Origin: Kalaharituber pfeilii
Lineage: Eukaryota; Ascomycota; Pezizomycetes; Pezizales; Pezizaceae
Reading direction: 5' to 3'
Assembly: GCA_015179045.1 (NCBI GenBank)
Contig: WHUZ01000095.1
Span: 62,001-126,000 of the forward strand
Length of the DNA: 64,000 nt
Below are positions 36,101 to 47,300 of this stretch, one piece after another. The position numbers were made by a program, and so were the translations under genes. How positions within the stretch are numbered: position 1 is the first letter of the stretch; each line of letters begins with the position of its first letter. The notes below the pieces were generated by a model. The model had not been told where the DNA came from. It worked only from the letters and a program-made list of their open reading frames with translations, and made no database searches.

Positions 36101-36906
36101 GCAAGTATGTACCCATGTACATATGTTTGATCTACAACTGCAAGGATGCGCACGCAATGCAATGCTTCACCTAGTTGATCACCACCACTAGAAATGAGAA
36201 AATTAGTGGAAGGTACCGTGGAAAGTAGCCAGTTACATCCATATGGAGCTGTTGCTTACTACTACCGGTAATTCATGGCGCTCTACCTCACAGTTCCGCC
36301 CAAGAAACATAAGCGCATAGATATATCCTTTGATTTCTCTTTTCGCCTTGTACAGACTGGACAGTTCTACAAATGAGCCAGAAAAAAAAAAAAAACAAGG
36401 CTTGCAAAAAGCACAATTTGCGCCACCAAAACATCAGTCTGCAAAAGCGAAAAAGAAAGGGCAAAATAATGCAAAGAAACCAACCTATTCCCAAGTAAGT
36501 CATCCAGATCCCTATTCCCATGATGTAAACCCTATAAGTTAAGGAAAAAAAACAAAAAAACAGGAAAATGGAGATAATAAAGAACAAAATTGAATGAACT
36601 AAGAACTTGAGGGAAGGGAAACCTAAAGCAGGTATGGAAGTAGGAAGTTGTTGAATGGTTAAATGCCGCATGGAAGTGCGGGGGATTAAGGATATTGAAA
36701 GGAAATGATTAAAAATTTGTCAAACGAAAAAGTGAAACTGATATAAGAATTGGCTGCCAATTTCTCGGAATAACCTATCCCACTGCACGCCTAACCCTGT
36801 CGTCGTAGCACCAGTTCTAACAAGCCAACATGTCCACCTTCCTTCTTTCATAGAGCTTTTTTTCATACAGCCTACGGTTCCACCCCATCCCACTGCGCCT
36901 CCTCTT
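33108..36906. other. 3.8-kb gene-poor region
   Basis: Apart from the coding remnant at 35086-35354 no gene is supported. Short open frames (33478-33840, 34256-34543, 35928-36122) lack domains. The very hydrophobic minus frame 36288-36671 comes from A- and T-rich tracts (for example A13 near 36381). Confidence 0.45.
35086..35354 (+). pseudogene. degraded basic/acidic coding fragment, possibly transposon-derived
   Basis: A frame from ATG 35086 reads GWKSKRALHLEKVRQAKRAR followed by acidic sequence (HLDNESEEDGDQE). One base shift near 35220 continues the same style of text (VHLEEFDSSSEEDCEFTEV, IDKYQIKRSGKRDMHKG) to a TGA at 35352. The join of two compositionally matched frames suggests a single decayed ORF. 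I cannot name the family; the Lys/Arg-rich start followed by an acidic block resembles N-terminal parts of fungal DNA-transposon proteins (weak inference). Confidence 0.35.
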
Positions 36907-37354
36907 CTAGAACAAACAATCCAAACAACAACAGCACGCCAACGCAGCACAGCACGCCCCCAGAAAACCCGCTCCTGCCCCTTCCGCTGCAGCCCTCGAC
37001 TTACTGTGCTTGGACGGAGGCATCATCTGCATTCCCTGCTGCGGTTGGCCGTAGTAGCCCTCTTGCGGGGGGTAGTACGGTTGCGGAGGTTGTTGTTGCG
37101 GAGGGTAGTAGCCTTGAGCAGGGTAGCCTTGCGGCGGGTAAGAGTTGGGAGGGTAGCCGACTGAACCAGCATCATAGTGGGCTTGCGGGGGGTACGAGGG
37201 TGGGGGTGCCTGTGGAGAAGAAGGGAAGTTAGTTTGGAGTGGAGAGTATAGCTGGGGGTGGTGTGGAACATACGTCGTGCTGCAGCTTGTTGGATTTGTC
37301 GAGAGCTTGCGGCTCTTGACCGCTGCTGTTCTGGTTGCCTGGGTGGTCGGACAT
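36907..37354 (-). CDS. CYSTM-domain (cysteine-rich transmembrane) stress-type protein
   Basis: Two exons, 37354-37274 and 37209-36907, with a 64-bp intron (GTATGT...CCACAG), encode 127 residues. The start ATG is at 37352-37354 (MSDHPGNQNSSGQEPQ). The middle is Pro/Tyr/Gln-rich with YPPQ-type repeats (YPPQGYPAQGYYPPQQQPPQ). The C-terminus is GFLGACCAALACCCCLDCLF and stop, the short cysteine-rich tail typical of CYSTM proteins, which are small membrane-associated proteins linked to stress tolerance in eukaryotes. The second exon has no internal in-frame start and so is easily missed by simple ORF calling. A strong G-run tract lies about 155 bp upstream. Confidence 0.85.
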
Positions 37355-38336
37355 TGTGATGTGACTTGAATACGTCGGGATATCGTAGTGTGATTTGAGT
37401 CACTTGTCTAACGAGCGGTGAGTTCAATCAATGTCGTGGTACTGTGTTCAGAAGCTCTTGATCAAGGGCTGCAATCCTTTTTATGGCAGGCTGAACTGAG
37501 TTTGAGTTGGGGGGGTGGGGGGGTGGGGGGTGGGGGGTGGGGCGGGATGGACTCGGGGCGATGATCGGGTAATTAAGTAGCGGGGAGATGGGGGGAGGCA
37601 AGCTATGTAGGGTAGTAACGCAGCGGGTTAAATGAAGGCCTGTCTGTTCCTGCGGCCGGTGACAAATTTAGGCAAGGAGGGCGAATGTGAACGCGCGGGC
37701 GCTCGGGCGGGTTTCGTGTGGACGCAGGGGCGGGTGCAGCTCAATGAGCTCATGGGCCGCAAACGGCAGAGGTGCCCCTGCCGACGTCGCAGAGCAGCGG
37801 GGGCGGCCGTTGGCGCCAAGACGCAAGGGCCGGCACAGGGGACCCGGGGCCTGGAGGGCGACGTACGCTGGGGCGCAGCAGCGTCGCTGGCGTGGCGTGG
37901 GGGTGGGGCGAGAAACTCCCTCGCAGCCCAGGCTCGCGGCTTCTTCGCGGATTGCAAGCCACGCAGCGGAGGAGTGCCCGAGGGATATGCATACAGCATC
38001 TCGCGGCCGCTTGACGATGAGCGTCCGACGTGTGCTCTGCAGCGCAGCACATAACGGTAAGCGGAACTAACGAGAAACCGAGATAGCCGGACTCGGCGCT
38101 AGCAGGGAGGGGTGAAGTTACTGGAGCCCACGGTAAATTGGGGCTCTGCTCCGTGCCGATTGGCCGTGGACCTTGTGTCCTCTCAATTTTTTGTGATTGG
38201 TTGAATATTTTGACCTTTTTTTAAATTTTTTTTTTTATTTTTTTTTATTTTTTTTTTTCTTTAAAACATTTTTTTTGTCCAAGAAAATGAAATACTCATA
38301 ATCCTACGCCCTTCTTAGACCATTCGCATTTGCCCT
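37355..38336. other. GC-rich intergenic region
   Basis: Upstream region of the CYSTM gene, including a G-quadruplex-type tract, then very GC-rich DNA at 37620-38060 in which frames on both strands stay open (for example 37628-38054) without any domain. A T-rich block lies at 38214-38275. No gene is supported. Confidence 0.45.
37509..37546 (+). other. G-quadruplex-type G-run tract
   Basis: Five consecutive runs of 7, 7, 6, 6 and 4 G separated by single T, then C and GGG. This fits the four-run G-quadruplex pattern with one-base loops. It lies upstream of the CYSTM gene with the G-rich strand on + (the non-template orientation for a minus-strand gene is the C-rich strand). Confidence 0.7.
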
Positions 38337-38579
38337 TCACGAGTACCACGCCAAACAAAGCTGCATCAGCTGCAGCGGCGGAAACTCCGTCGAAATGTCC
38401 ACCTGCCCATTACTACTCTTCCTCGGCGTCCCCGCACCGGTAGCTTTATCGGTATTTGAGACTCTCGAAGCCGCAGCGGTGCTAGTGGGAGGAACCGTGG
38501 CTGTGGCGGAAGTTGTGCTTGCACTTGCCACTGGAATTGCGGGGCTGCCCACTTGGGTTCTGAAGGCCGCTGCGGACAT
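38337..38579 (-). CDS. hypothetical small Ser/Thr/Ala-rich protein
   Basis: 80-codon frame starting at the ATG at 38577-38579 (MSAAAFRTQVGSPAIPVASA), low in complexity, ending GQVDISTEFPPLQLMQLCLA and a short tail. The opposite strand is also open over the same interval, so composition may explain part of it. No domain is recognised. It may be a first exon or a small protein. Confidence 0.3.
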   Translation of the reverse strand: MSAAAFRTQVGSPAIPVASASTTSATATVPPTSTAAASRVSNTDKATGAGTPRKSSNGQVDISTEFPPLQLMQLCLAWYS

Positions 38580-41500
38580 GGTGAGAGGCGATGGCTCTAT
38601 AGGTGCGAATGTGGTAACGTGGTATTGCAATATGTTCGTCGGCTTATGGATGATGTATAAAGCTGTGCAGTGGAAAGATGATAAAAATTCGATCGACAGC
38701 AAGAATCTCTGGAGCTCCAATAAATACTCGAGATTTTATGCCGGGGCTCCGTTCTCCTCGTACCGTTCTCCGCGCTGTTTCCGGCCACTCTCGGGTTGTT
38801 AGAAATGTCTCCCGTTTGCGGATGTGAGCGTCAGATGTTTGGCAATCAACGTTCTAGAACTGCTCTCTCTGTCTGTCTTTTCTCAGTCTCCGAAAGCTGT
38901 CGATTGTAGTGGTTCCGATTCCTTGCCGGCCCTCAACGGCTATTTATCTCTCCTCTCACGGACAATTCTTGCCTGATAGCTATAGCTAGTTGCTAGTTGT
39001 AACCATTCCATTCCCCTGTCCACATTCCCATTCCTCGGCTGCTCGGTTTGAGACTGGCTGCTCCGCACCATACACCGATACCATACCATATCATCCCATC
39101 TCAACACCATGGAACCACATGTAACAGCAATATTCATAGTGATATTATATGTCCTAATCAATCAATGTTGCCTTCCGTTCCCCAACTGCCGAGGTGCTTT
39201 TCTACTGTATCGCTCGGAACTACGAGATTTGTATGTACTCAAGTGTTACGTTTTGTGAAATCGCGCCATGGTGGGGTTAGAACTACGACACATGGGGATT
39301 ATACGGTTTGAGCTATATCCTTAGCTGCCGCTGTATCTCGCTTGAACGGCGCATTCCTACCTCTGCAGTAGCGGACTACCGGACTGATATGTGCAGGAGA
39401 AGGTCACCTCTATATTGTTCAATCAGCAAGTTATATTTCCTAGATTAGATCCTCCCAACCATCTTTTCATGTTATCCTTCGGTATCACCAAGCCATCCCA
39501 GAAGGTTACATGGTGATAGCTATGGGCCTGGCCCAGACGAAGAGAGCTCCGCAAGGTTATGATCATTTGATAAGTCATCCGACATGTTTATATTTAGAGG
39601 GGCAATTAATCAACCTTGACATAGCGGGAAGGCTCAGTTGGATGATCGACTCCACGCAGTGACAGTGGTATGGTTCTTATTTACAAGATCCAATGCAATC
39701 ATTTTACGATTCATGCTCAAACAATGGAGAGCTTCAGGTGAATCTTAGAAAATCCATAGGAGATGTCCATAAATCCCTCCTAGACATCCATTAATGGATT
39801 GGTGAACTTGTAAAAGGTATGGGAAAGGGCTTTGGAGAACAAAATCTGAAAATAAGCTCCTGAAGTGGCATCTCTACATTTAGATTACTACTTTCGCAAT
39901 TAGGAGCCACCTAATTTTCAAAAAAAAAGCAGAGTTCAGGACATGAAAGGATCCAGTGCATGTGAAGGAAGAGGCCGCTGGTGCCCTAGATTCGAAAGGC
40001 CATTCATGGACAAAGGTTCCATTACGAGAGAATGAACGGCTGCGAGATATGTTGGTCGATGGATGATTTGGAGGGGACGCTCACGCCAGAGTACTGATGG
40101 ATCTTTAGATGGTCGATGGCGAAAGGAGTTTGGGTTGTAATACCCGAGACCAAAGTGCACGGTGTCAGTCAGTTTCTTACGTTGGTTGATTAGTTTGTTT
40201 AATGATTTGGTCGTGTTAAGGTTGTGCAAGCCCGTTGGACAGCATGCATGTCGAGACGGAATAATATCCACAGCACACTGTTCAATTGACTACCACATAG
40301 GTCCCATGGCAGGATACACAGAGAACAAAAAAACTTCGCGTATACTGTACAAGTCGCCCCCCCCCCCCCCCCCAATATTGCCATCTAACCTCCAACCATT
40401 CATCCAACAAACTCGCAAGATATCGATCCATCTTTCAAGACCAGCAAGCAGTACATGCAACAATTAACAGTTATATCTCCGCAACCCTAGTGTCCCCTGA
40501 TGCATATATAATTTTGATAAATTACATAACAAGACAACTTGTATTATCATACTCCCCGTCTCTGCGCGGACCGGCCCCAGCAGTTTACTTAGTCCCCGTG
40601 CTGGCTTGGAAGGGGAGGGAGTGGAAGGCCCGGTATCTTGGCGGCGCCAGGAAAGAGGAGTAGTATAGCGAAAAGGTCACGATGTATATTATCGGACCTT
40701 TCTACGCCTATATATGCTTCATATGTATCAGCCTTTAGAACCCCAGAAGCCCCAGTTTCACATCCGCCATCAACCTCTAACTCGCTTCATACAATTTGGG
40801 CGAATCCCAGCTGACGTTTGTGAGCAAACCAAAAAATCTGGAATTCAATCTGTAATTTTCACTCCTCAGTCCTCATCGTTTCATCATGCACTCGATGGAA
40901 TTCAATCCACGTTGACGTCCAAGCCAGTATCTGCATAGACCCTTTCTTTTTACTTTATGAACCGGTCTAGTACTTGTACTACCAGCAGGAATGACATGTA
41001 TAGCACTCTAACGAGCGGAAAACCCATCATATCATGAACATCACTCAGTAGCAATAACAAATATCTTATGAAAAACACAAAGGCAAGAAAAAAAAAAAAA
41101 AAAAAAAAAAAAAAATAGGAAAAAAGGAAACATAGGGGGAGAAGAAAAAAAACAAGCTCTCTTCTTTGTCCGTGCCCTGTTCCCGAACCCCAAATTTGCA
41201 TTTTGCTTTTCCTTCTGATGTAGTATCGTACAGTCTCGAAAAGTGAAAATCCCTTGACCAGAGTATGTAACGGAAAATTGCCCCCAAAAGCAGCGAAGCT
41301 GAAGAAATACAAAAAGATGCCCCATATATAATCCCCCATTTTCCATTATCTGTGAACCCCTTGACTGCAGCTGGGCACTAAACTCTAATGGATTCGCAGA
41401 ACAAAACCCAAGCAACTGGCAGGTAACTTGAAGAACAAACAGAGAGCTGATGAAAGATGAGATGTGAGTAGTGATGGATCCCCAGTTAACGTCTGTCAAC

Positions 41501-41717
41501 AAGTGAAAGAAGGTAGAAGTATCTGATCCCAATAAAAAGCTAAATCAATCTTGAAATTGAGAGCATTGTATGATGAACAAGCGGGAAAAAAATAAAAAAA
41601 GAAAGAAACTTTTCAACCCGTTTTTCTGAACAAGAAGACAATTTACCATTAAAAGCAGCCCTTAGCCCCTAGAAAATATACAGATTCGTCAATATAATTA
41701 TTCCCGTACACTTTATC
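38580..41717. other. 3.1-kb gene-poor region with homopolymers
   Basis: No gene is supported. It contains a C17 run (40357-40373), a 26-bp A run (about 41090-41115) and the 3' flank of the Mss116-like gene. Hydrophobic minus frames at 40950-41532 are created by the A/T tracts. Confidence 0.45.
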
Positions 41718-44364
41718 TTAGTTGAACCTCTTCCCTGGAGAGTTCATACGGCCACGCTGTTGCCATGGCTGCCTTGGGGGACCGCGGGAAGCTGAGTTAT
41801 TGAATCCACCTCTGTCTCGGGGTTTGAACCCACCTTCTCTATCTCCACGGGATTGGAATCCGCCTGCACGAGGACCAGCGTCGCGGTCCCTAGGTCGGAA
41901 TCCACCCTCTCGGTCCTCACGTGGTCTGAAGCCGCCATCCCTGTCTCCTCGAGCTTGAAATCCCTCTTGCCTTGGCTTGAATCCCCCTTCACGTGAGGCG
42001 AAGCCGCCTTCTCGTGGCTTGAAACCGCCCTCTCTGTCTCCACGAGGCTGGAAACCACCTTCTCTGTCGCCGCGAGGCTGGAAGCCGCCTTCTTTGTCGC
42101 CGCGAGGCTGGAAACCGCCTTCTTTGTCGCCGCGAGGCTGGAAACCACCTTCTTTGTCGCCGCGAGGCTGGAAACCGCCTTCTCTGTCGCCGCGAGGCTG
42201 GAAACCGCCTTCTCTGTCGCCGCGAGGCTGGAAACCGCCTTCTCTATCGCCACGAGGCTGGAAACCGCCTTCTCTGTCGCCGCGAGGCTGGAAACCGCCT
42301 TCTCTGTCGCCGCGAGGCTGGAAACCGCCTTCTCTGTCACCGCGGGATTGGAAACCACCTTCTCTGTCACCACGAGGCTGGAACCCTCCCTCACGACTTC
42401 TGAAACCACCCTCCCTTGGAGCAAAGCCTCCAGCCCTGTGAGCGGCCGTATGGAAGCCTTGTGGACGACCACCGACCTCGCCTGAGGAAATTTCAATACC
42501 TGGTGTGGTAGACAGGCCGAGACGTTTTGCTAGCAGGGAGCTGAGTCTTGGTGGACTTTGCATTCCCCAGCCAACTGTGGACCATCGATTCAAACTTGCA
42601 ACAAGTTGATTTTTCTTTCCAAGATATGCGTAATAGCCAAGGTTGGCAAGATAAGCCCCCTTCTTACTGCTAAGATCAACATTTTGTGATGCCTCCATGA
42701 CTCGAGTAAGTGCCTCCACACCGCTCTTTGGAAGATTTGATTCCTTGGACATATCAGTGCGAGCAACTGAAGAGTGACTCGTGTATTCTTTGAGCTTGAT
42801 GGTCCCACTAAGCTGGTTCATTGCGTGAGGAGCTTCTATGTCAGTGAGCAAGAGATAGCCCAATCCAGTTGCGTTCAAACCACGAGCGGTGCGCCCAATT
42901 CTGTGAATGTATTGCTCCAATGACATGGGAGAACCAACTTGAAACACATGTGTGACATCTGGGAAGTCCATTCCTCGAGCGGTAACATCCGAAGAGAACA
43001 GAATGCCGGACTGACTTTCACGGAAGTTCCTTGCAGCACGCTCTCGCTGTCCTTGTGTCAGGCGAGAGTGGATCTCGACAAGCCTAGTAGGGTGAAACGG
43101 GTTCTTTCCTGTCTCTGGGTCTCTCAACAACCCAAACGTTTCAGCACCCAAGGCAGCGAATTTTGCCGTAGGGAAGAAGACAATAGCTTTGAATGGTTTC
43201 TCAAGTGTTGCAATCTGGATTTCTTGCATCATGAGCTCATACAGAGTTGGCAGAAGGTTTTCAAATCCTGCTACTGTCAACAACCTCTGCTCAACCTTGG
43301 TGTGAGTCGGTACATCGTTCTTGGGAACCATCTTGAGGATCTGATGCTTGGGCTTCAACGCGAAATTGATCATCTTCTGAACCTTATCAGGAACCGTTGC
43401 AGAGAAAAGCAGAGTCTGTCGGACCTCTGTTGAGGGCATCAGCTTGATAATATCCGTCAAGGCATCAGCAAAACCTTGATCAAGAAGGTTATCGGCTTCG
43501 TCCAAAACAAGGATTTCCATTTTGTTGGCTTTAACACCAGAAGAGGAATCCGTCAGGAGGTCATACAAACGTCCTGGGGTTGCAACCAAAAGATGACAAC
43601 CGTATTTATGCATGCTTCTCAAGCCAGCCGCTTTTCCTGTTCCTCCAACAGCTGTATGAATTTGCAAGTGGGGGGCATATTTAGTCAAGATCGCTGCCTC
43701 TTTTGCGATTTGTTGGGCAAGCTCGCGAGTGGGAGAAATGATAATTGATCGAATGTCAAGTGGTTCGCCAAAATTGTGCTTTAGCTTGATGGGGTTGGGC
43801 CCCTGAAGAATTCGTTGAAGGACCGGGAGTAAAAATGCAATTGTTTTCCCAGTACCGGTTTTTGCCTGTGCGAGACTATTTTCGTTCGTTAAGACCATAC
43901 AACGGAAACCATCAAAAGGGACATTCTTTGGTATCTTACACATCATTACCTCCCAAGGTGGTCTTAATGGTTTTGCTTTGCACTTCAGTCATCTTTTCAA
44001 ACTTCATGTCCTGTAGAATTGCCTTCATGACACGCTCATCAATCAAAGAATGATCGAGCAAATCTTGAAAATTGACGAGTTCAGGTATCTGCCCTCTCTC
44101 CGACCTTGCTTGTTTCTTGAGGGTGGTAAATGCTTCTTCCGCATCTTCCTTGTATGCAAAAGACTCATTCGCATTCCGAGCGCTATATAATGAGAAAAGG
44201 CGGGCGGTGGTCGATGAAGGGTTTAAGGCAGAATTTGTCAATCCATGCTTGAGAGCAGTGGAGCGGACCACTGAGGATGAGGATTGGACAAGACTAGATG
44301 AGGAAAACCTCACAACGCGGCAAAGAGGCCCACACTGGACCTGACGACGAAGAGAAGAAAACAT
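41718..44364 (-). CDS. mss116: mitochondrial DEAD-box RNA helicase, Mss116-like
   Basis: Two exons, 44364-43940 and 43875-41718 (64-bp intron, GTAAGA...AAATAG), give 860 residues. The N-terminus is Ser/Arg-rich without acidic residues for about 65 residues, a mitochondrial presequence. Helicase motifs run in order: AQAKTGTGKT (about 144-153, codon split by the intron just before it), PTRELAQQ (190-197), VATPGRL, DEAD (267-270), SAT (300-302), ARGMD and HRIGRTARG. Family members act as RNA chaperones for group I/II intron splicing and translation in mitochondria. The C-terminal extension of about 250 residues is dominated by EGGFQPRGDR-type repeats plus RGG-like ends; fungal Mss116 proteins usually have a basic tail for RNA binding, and here it is greatly expanded by a 30-bp minisatellite. 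ATG at 44362-44364. Confidence 0.92.
42031..42390. repeat. 30-bp coding minisatellite, 12 units
   Basis: Twelve tandem 30-bp units encode the decapeptide REGGFQPRGD (minus strand) with K/R and P/S variants in the Mss116 tail. Several neighbouring units are nearly identical, indicating recent homogenisation. Because 30 is a multiple of three and the unit lacks stops, two additional frames are open across the array (41744-42496 minus, 41977-42441 plus), and these are shadows. Confidence 0.95.
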
Positions 44365-45510
44365 GATTGCCTCTATTGCTGGTACAATGGACCAAAAGCC
44401 GCAAAAGGCGAACGGGTATCAGACCAGAGAAGGGAAACAAGAAAAAAAAAAAGCACAAAAGTGAGAGGATGGAGGGAGAGACAATGGGAGGGGGGTAAAA
44501 AAATGGATGAGGGAGCTGAGGGTGAGAGATGAGGAATTGAAAGTAGGGAGAATGGGATATGCAGAAATGAAGAGGCTCCGAAAAGAGTGCCCTTTCAATC
44601 GGAAAGGGAGATCGGGGATAAAAGTAAAAGGGTGAAGGAGAGAGGATGTTTCAAGAGTACAAGAGGGGATCTGAAATTTTCGTCTAGAGGCCTGGGATTT
44701 TTTTTTTTCCCCTCTAGCGGGCAAAGCTTATCGGTTACCGTGGAATAGCCTTATCAGTCAGCACAAACGCCAAGCCACACACAAACCCTGAAGGTTCCTC
44801 ATTGAGCTACAGGCCTAGATATCCTCAATTAGCATGCGTACTTTAGGGTCCAGCAAAGCGCTGCGCGATGGGGAAAGCCCCAACGATGTCTTGACTGCTG
44901 AAGTACCTAGCAGCTAAGGGAGGCGCTGAAGGCTAAAAAAGCTTTTGCGAATATAGGCTTCGTTATCTGCTTGAAGAAGCGACTTGGCCTAGCGATAAGT
45001 AGAGAACTCTTCATGAAACGGGTGCCGACGTTTGTGGCGATTTGCAACCGGCACTGGCGATGCATGCACTATTACTGGAGTTCTTTTAGGCTGGTTAGCA
45101 GGAACTTCTTCTAGACAGTACAAAGGGAGTACAGCTGGGGACAGGACAGCTGCGACGTAGTCGTCCATCAAGCACGAGTGGATATCAATGATGAATATTT
45201 AGCCTCCTAAACCAGTCTCTTTATCGTATCCTATGGAGCAATGGCAAGTGACATTTGTGTATACATGACAGTTTACAGTGAAAGGAAAAATTATTTACCC
45301 CAACTACACTTTTTGTTTCTAACCCCGACCTCGCACCTTTTGTCTATCCAATGTCCCCAAATACCCCGCCCCACGCCATCCCATACCCAATGTCTCGCCA
45401 AAATTAACTAAGGGAAAGAAAATACCGAGATGCACCCACAATGACAAGGTTCGCGCTACACGTGACAAGGAAATTCTATAACCCAATCGTTATCCCACTT
45501 TATCAACCCC
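44365..45510. other. intergenic region between mss116 start and bfr1 stop
   Basis: It contains the purine-rich upstream region of mss116 (44430-44700 on +) and the 3' flank of bfr1. The 60-codon frame at 44989-45171 has no domain. Nothing else is recognised. Confidence 0.5.
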
Positions 45511-47300
45511 TTACTCCGCTTTCTCCTCTGTCCTGACTCCGTGCGCCGTTGCATCCTGCGAAGGGTCGCCAACGGTGGTAGGAACTGGGAGAGGCTTTTC
45601 CTCTTCATCATCCGCCTTGACTGCCTCTGGCTCCTCTTCAACGTTAGGTGTTTCCTCCGGTTGATCAGGCTTGCCCTCAAGGCGGTCAATCTCCCTTTGG
45701 GCTTTTGCGATGTTCTATTATGGTAATATTAGCAGCTGCACTTTAAAATCATAGAGATTTATGAATATATACCTCCTTCGTTACCCTCTCAGAGTTCTCC
45801 TTATACCATTGCAGCTTCTCGCGTAATGTCTCAACGCAAGCGGGTATATCATCCCACCCAGTTGGTGCCCTCACACCCACCTTGCCCAACTCAACCAATA
45901 GACCATGGTTAAGCTGGAACTTACCCTTGTCCTCTGTAGCGCCGCCAGTTGGAGTAGCAGTTCCTGACCCCTTGTTAGAACCCTTCTTGCCCTTCTTCGG
46001 CTTTCCAACGAAGTAATCCTCGTCAACCTTCACCAACTTCGTTCCCTGCGGCTCCTTATCGACTACTCGCTTTGCCTCCGCCTTCAATCCCGCATCCTTG
46101 AGCAGACTGGCTTTAGTCTTGCCTGCCAATGCCTCCGGCGACGTGGGATCGAAATGTGCAATAAGGTTTTCGCAAGTTTGAATTTCTGAGGTGTAAGCAG
46201 GTCGAGAAGCCTCTTCCATCTTCTCGGCCGCAATCCTCCGCCTGTACTCCCTCTCCTTTGCCTCCCTCTCTTTCCTAAACCTCTCCCTCCTGGCCTGGGC
46301 AGCAGCTTTCTCATATAGCTGATAGGCCTTCTTTTTGGAGAAGAACTCGTCCTCAAGTTTCTTCTTCGCATCCCACTTTTCGCGGTCAAGGTTCTTCAGC
46401 CTTGTTCGCTCGTCCCGGAGCGAGTTGAGGTTCTTGTATACCTCATCCTGTTCAGACTTGATCTTATCGAGTTCCGCGTTTATCTCAGTGTAACGGTCGC
46501 TCAATCTCTTCTGCTCAGGATCCTCGCCCAATTGCGCCTTGAGCTCTGCAATCTTTGCCCTGTCCTGCTCAATTGCCAGTTGCCCAGCATCGAGCGCCTG
46601 GAGGGCCTTCTTTTGTTTACGATACTGAGGGATATCTGCCACTGCCTTACGCTCATCCACAAGTTTCATAGTACCGCTCTCAATCTCCGCCTCGAGTCTA
46701 GAAATTGCTGCGTCAATGTCTGCAACGGTCTTGAAGGGGATTTTTGATCTGCCGTCCTTTTGCTCCGCAACCTTGGCTTTCAATGAGGTGTCAAGGACCT
46801 TAATCTGGTCATGGGTCTTTTCCTTAGAAGCCTTGAACACTGCCTGGGAATTGCGGATATTCGCTTGTTCTTCTCGGAGTTTAGTTTGTCGTTGCTGGAT
46901 GGGGTTCTGGCTTCCATTGCCGTTCCTTGACCGTGCTGGCTCAGCATGTGACAGCTTGTCTTGGACATCTCTCTGTGTACATGATTGCGGGGTATTAGCA
47001 CTAGTGCGGGTTTCATCGGCGGAATGCCGAGTGCGGAGGGGGATTCAAGAACGGGGAGATGGGGAATGGCGGAGGAGGCAGGTGCAAAAGAATGCCTCAA
47101 CACCAGCGTCATGCTTACACCGTGTCGAGTTAAAAGGATGCTAAACTCACCAGTTGTTCCCGTATAACTTGCAGCTCCGTCTCAATCGCCTGCTGCTCCT
47201 CAAGAAACTTCCCCTCATCTGGCTTCTCTGGCTTCTCCAGCTTCTCTAACTTCTCTGGCTTCTCGACGACTTTCTTTGGTGCTGCAGCAGTGGAGGCCAT
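45511..47300 (-). CDS. bfr1: Bfr1-type coiled-coil nuclear segregation / mRNP protein
   Basis: Three exons, 47300-47151, 46972-45773 and 45714-45511 (introns 178 and 58 bp, both phase 0), encode 517 residues. Exon 1 is a Lys/Glu/Pro-rich start (VVEKPEKLEKLEKPEKPDEG) and EEQQAIETELQVIREQL; exon 2 begins RDVQDKLSHAEPARSRNGNG. The body is a long coiled coil (ISRLEAEIESGTMKLVDERK, KKKLEDEFFSKKKAYQLYEK, RERFRKEREAKEREYRRRIA) with the conserved downstream YTSEIQTCENLIAHFDP segment typical of Bfr1. A C-terminal acidic tail follows. Yeast Bfr1 associates with polysomes and mRNP at the ER and influences secretion and ploidy. Stop at 45511-45513. All frames are intact. Confidence 0.9.

Noticed and set aside
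36288..36671. Very hydrophobic 127-codon frame resembling a membrane protein
   Set aside because: The Phe/Leu-rich text comes from poly(A)/(T) tracts read on the minus strand.
40950..41532. Hydrophobic minus frames resembling membrane proteins
   Set aside because: Generated by the A-run at 41090-41115; they lie in the 3' flank of mss116.
41744..42496. Second long minus-strand frame and a 154-codon plus-strand frame across the Mss116 tail
   Set aside because: Both are by-products of a stop-free 30-bp repeat whose length is a multiple of three; the helicase frame is the coding one.
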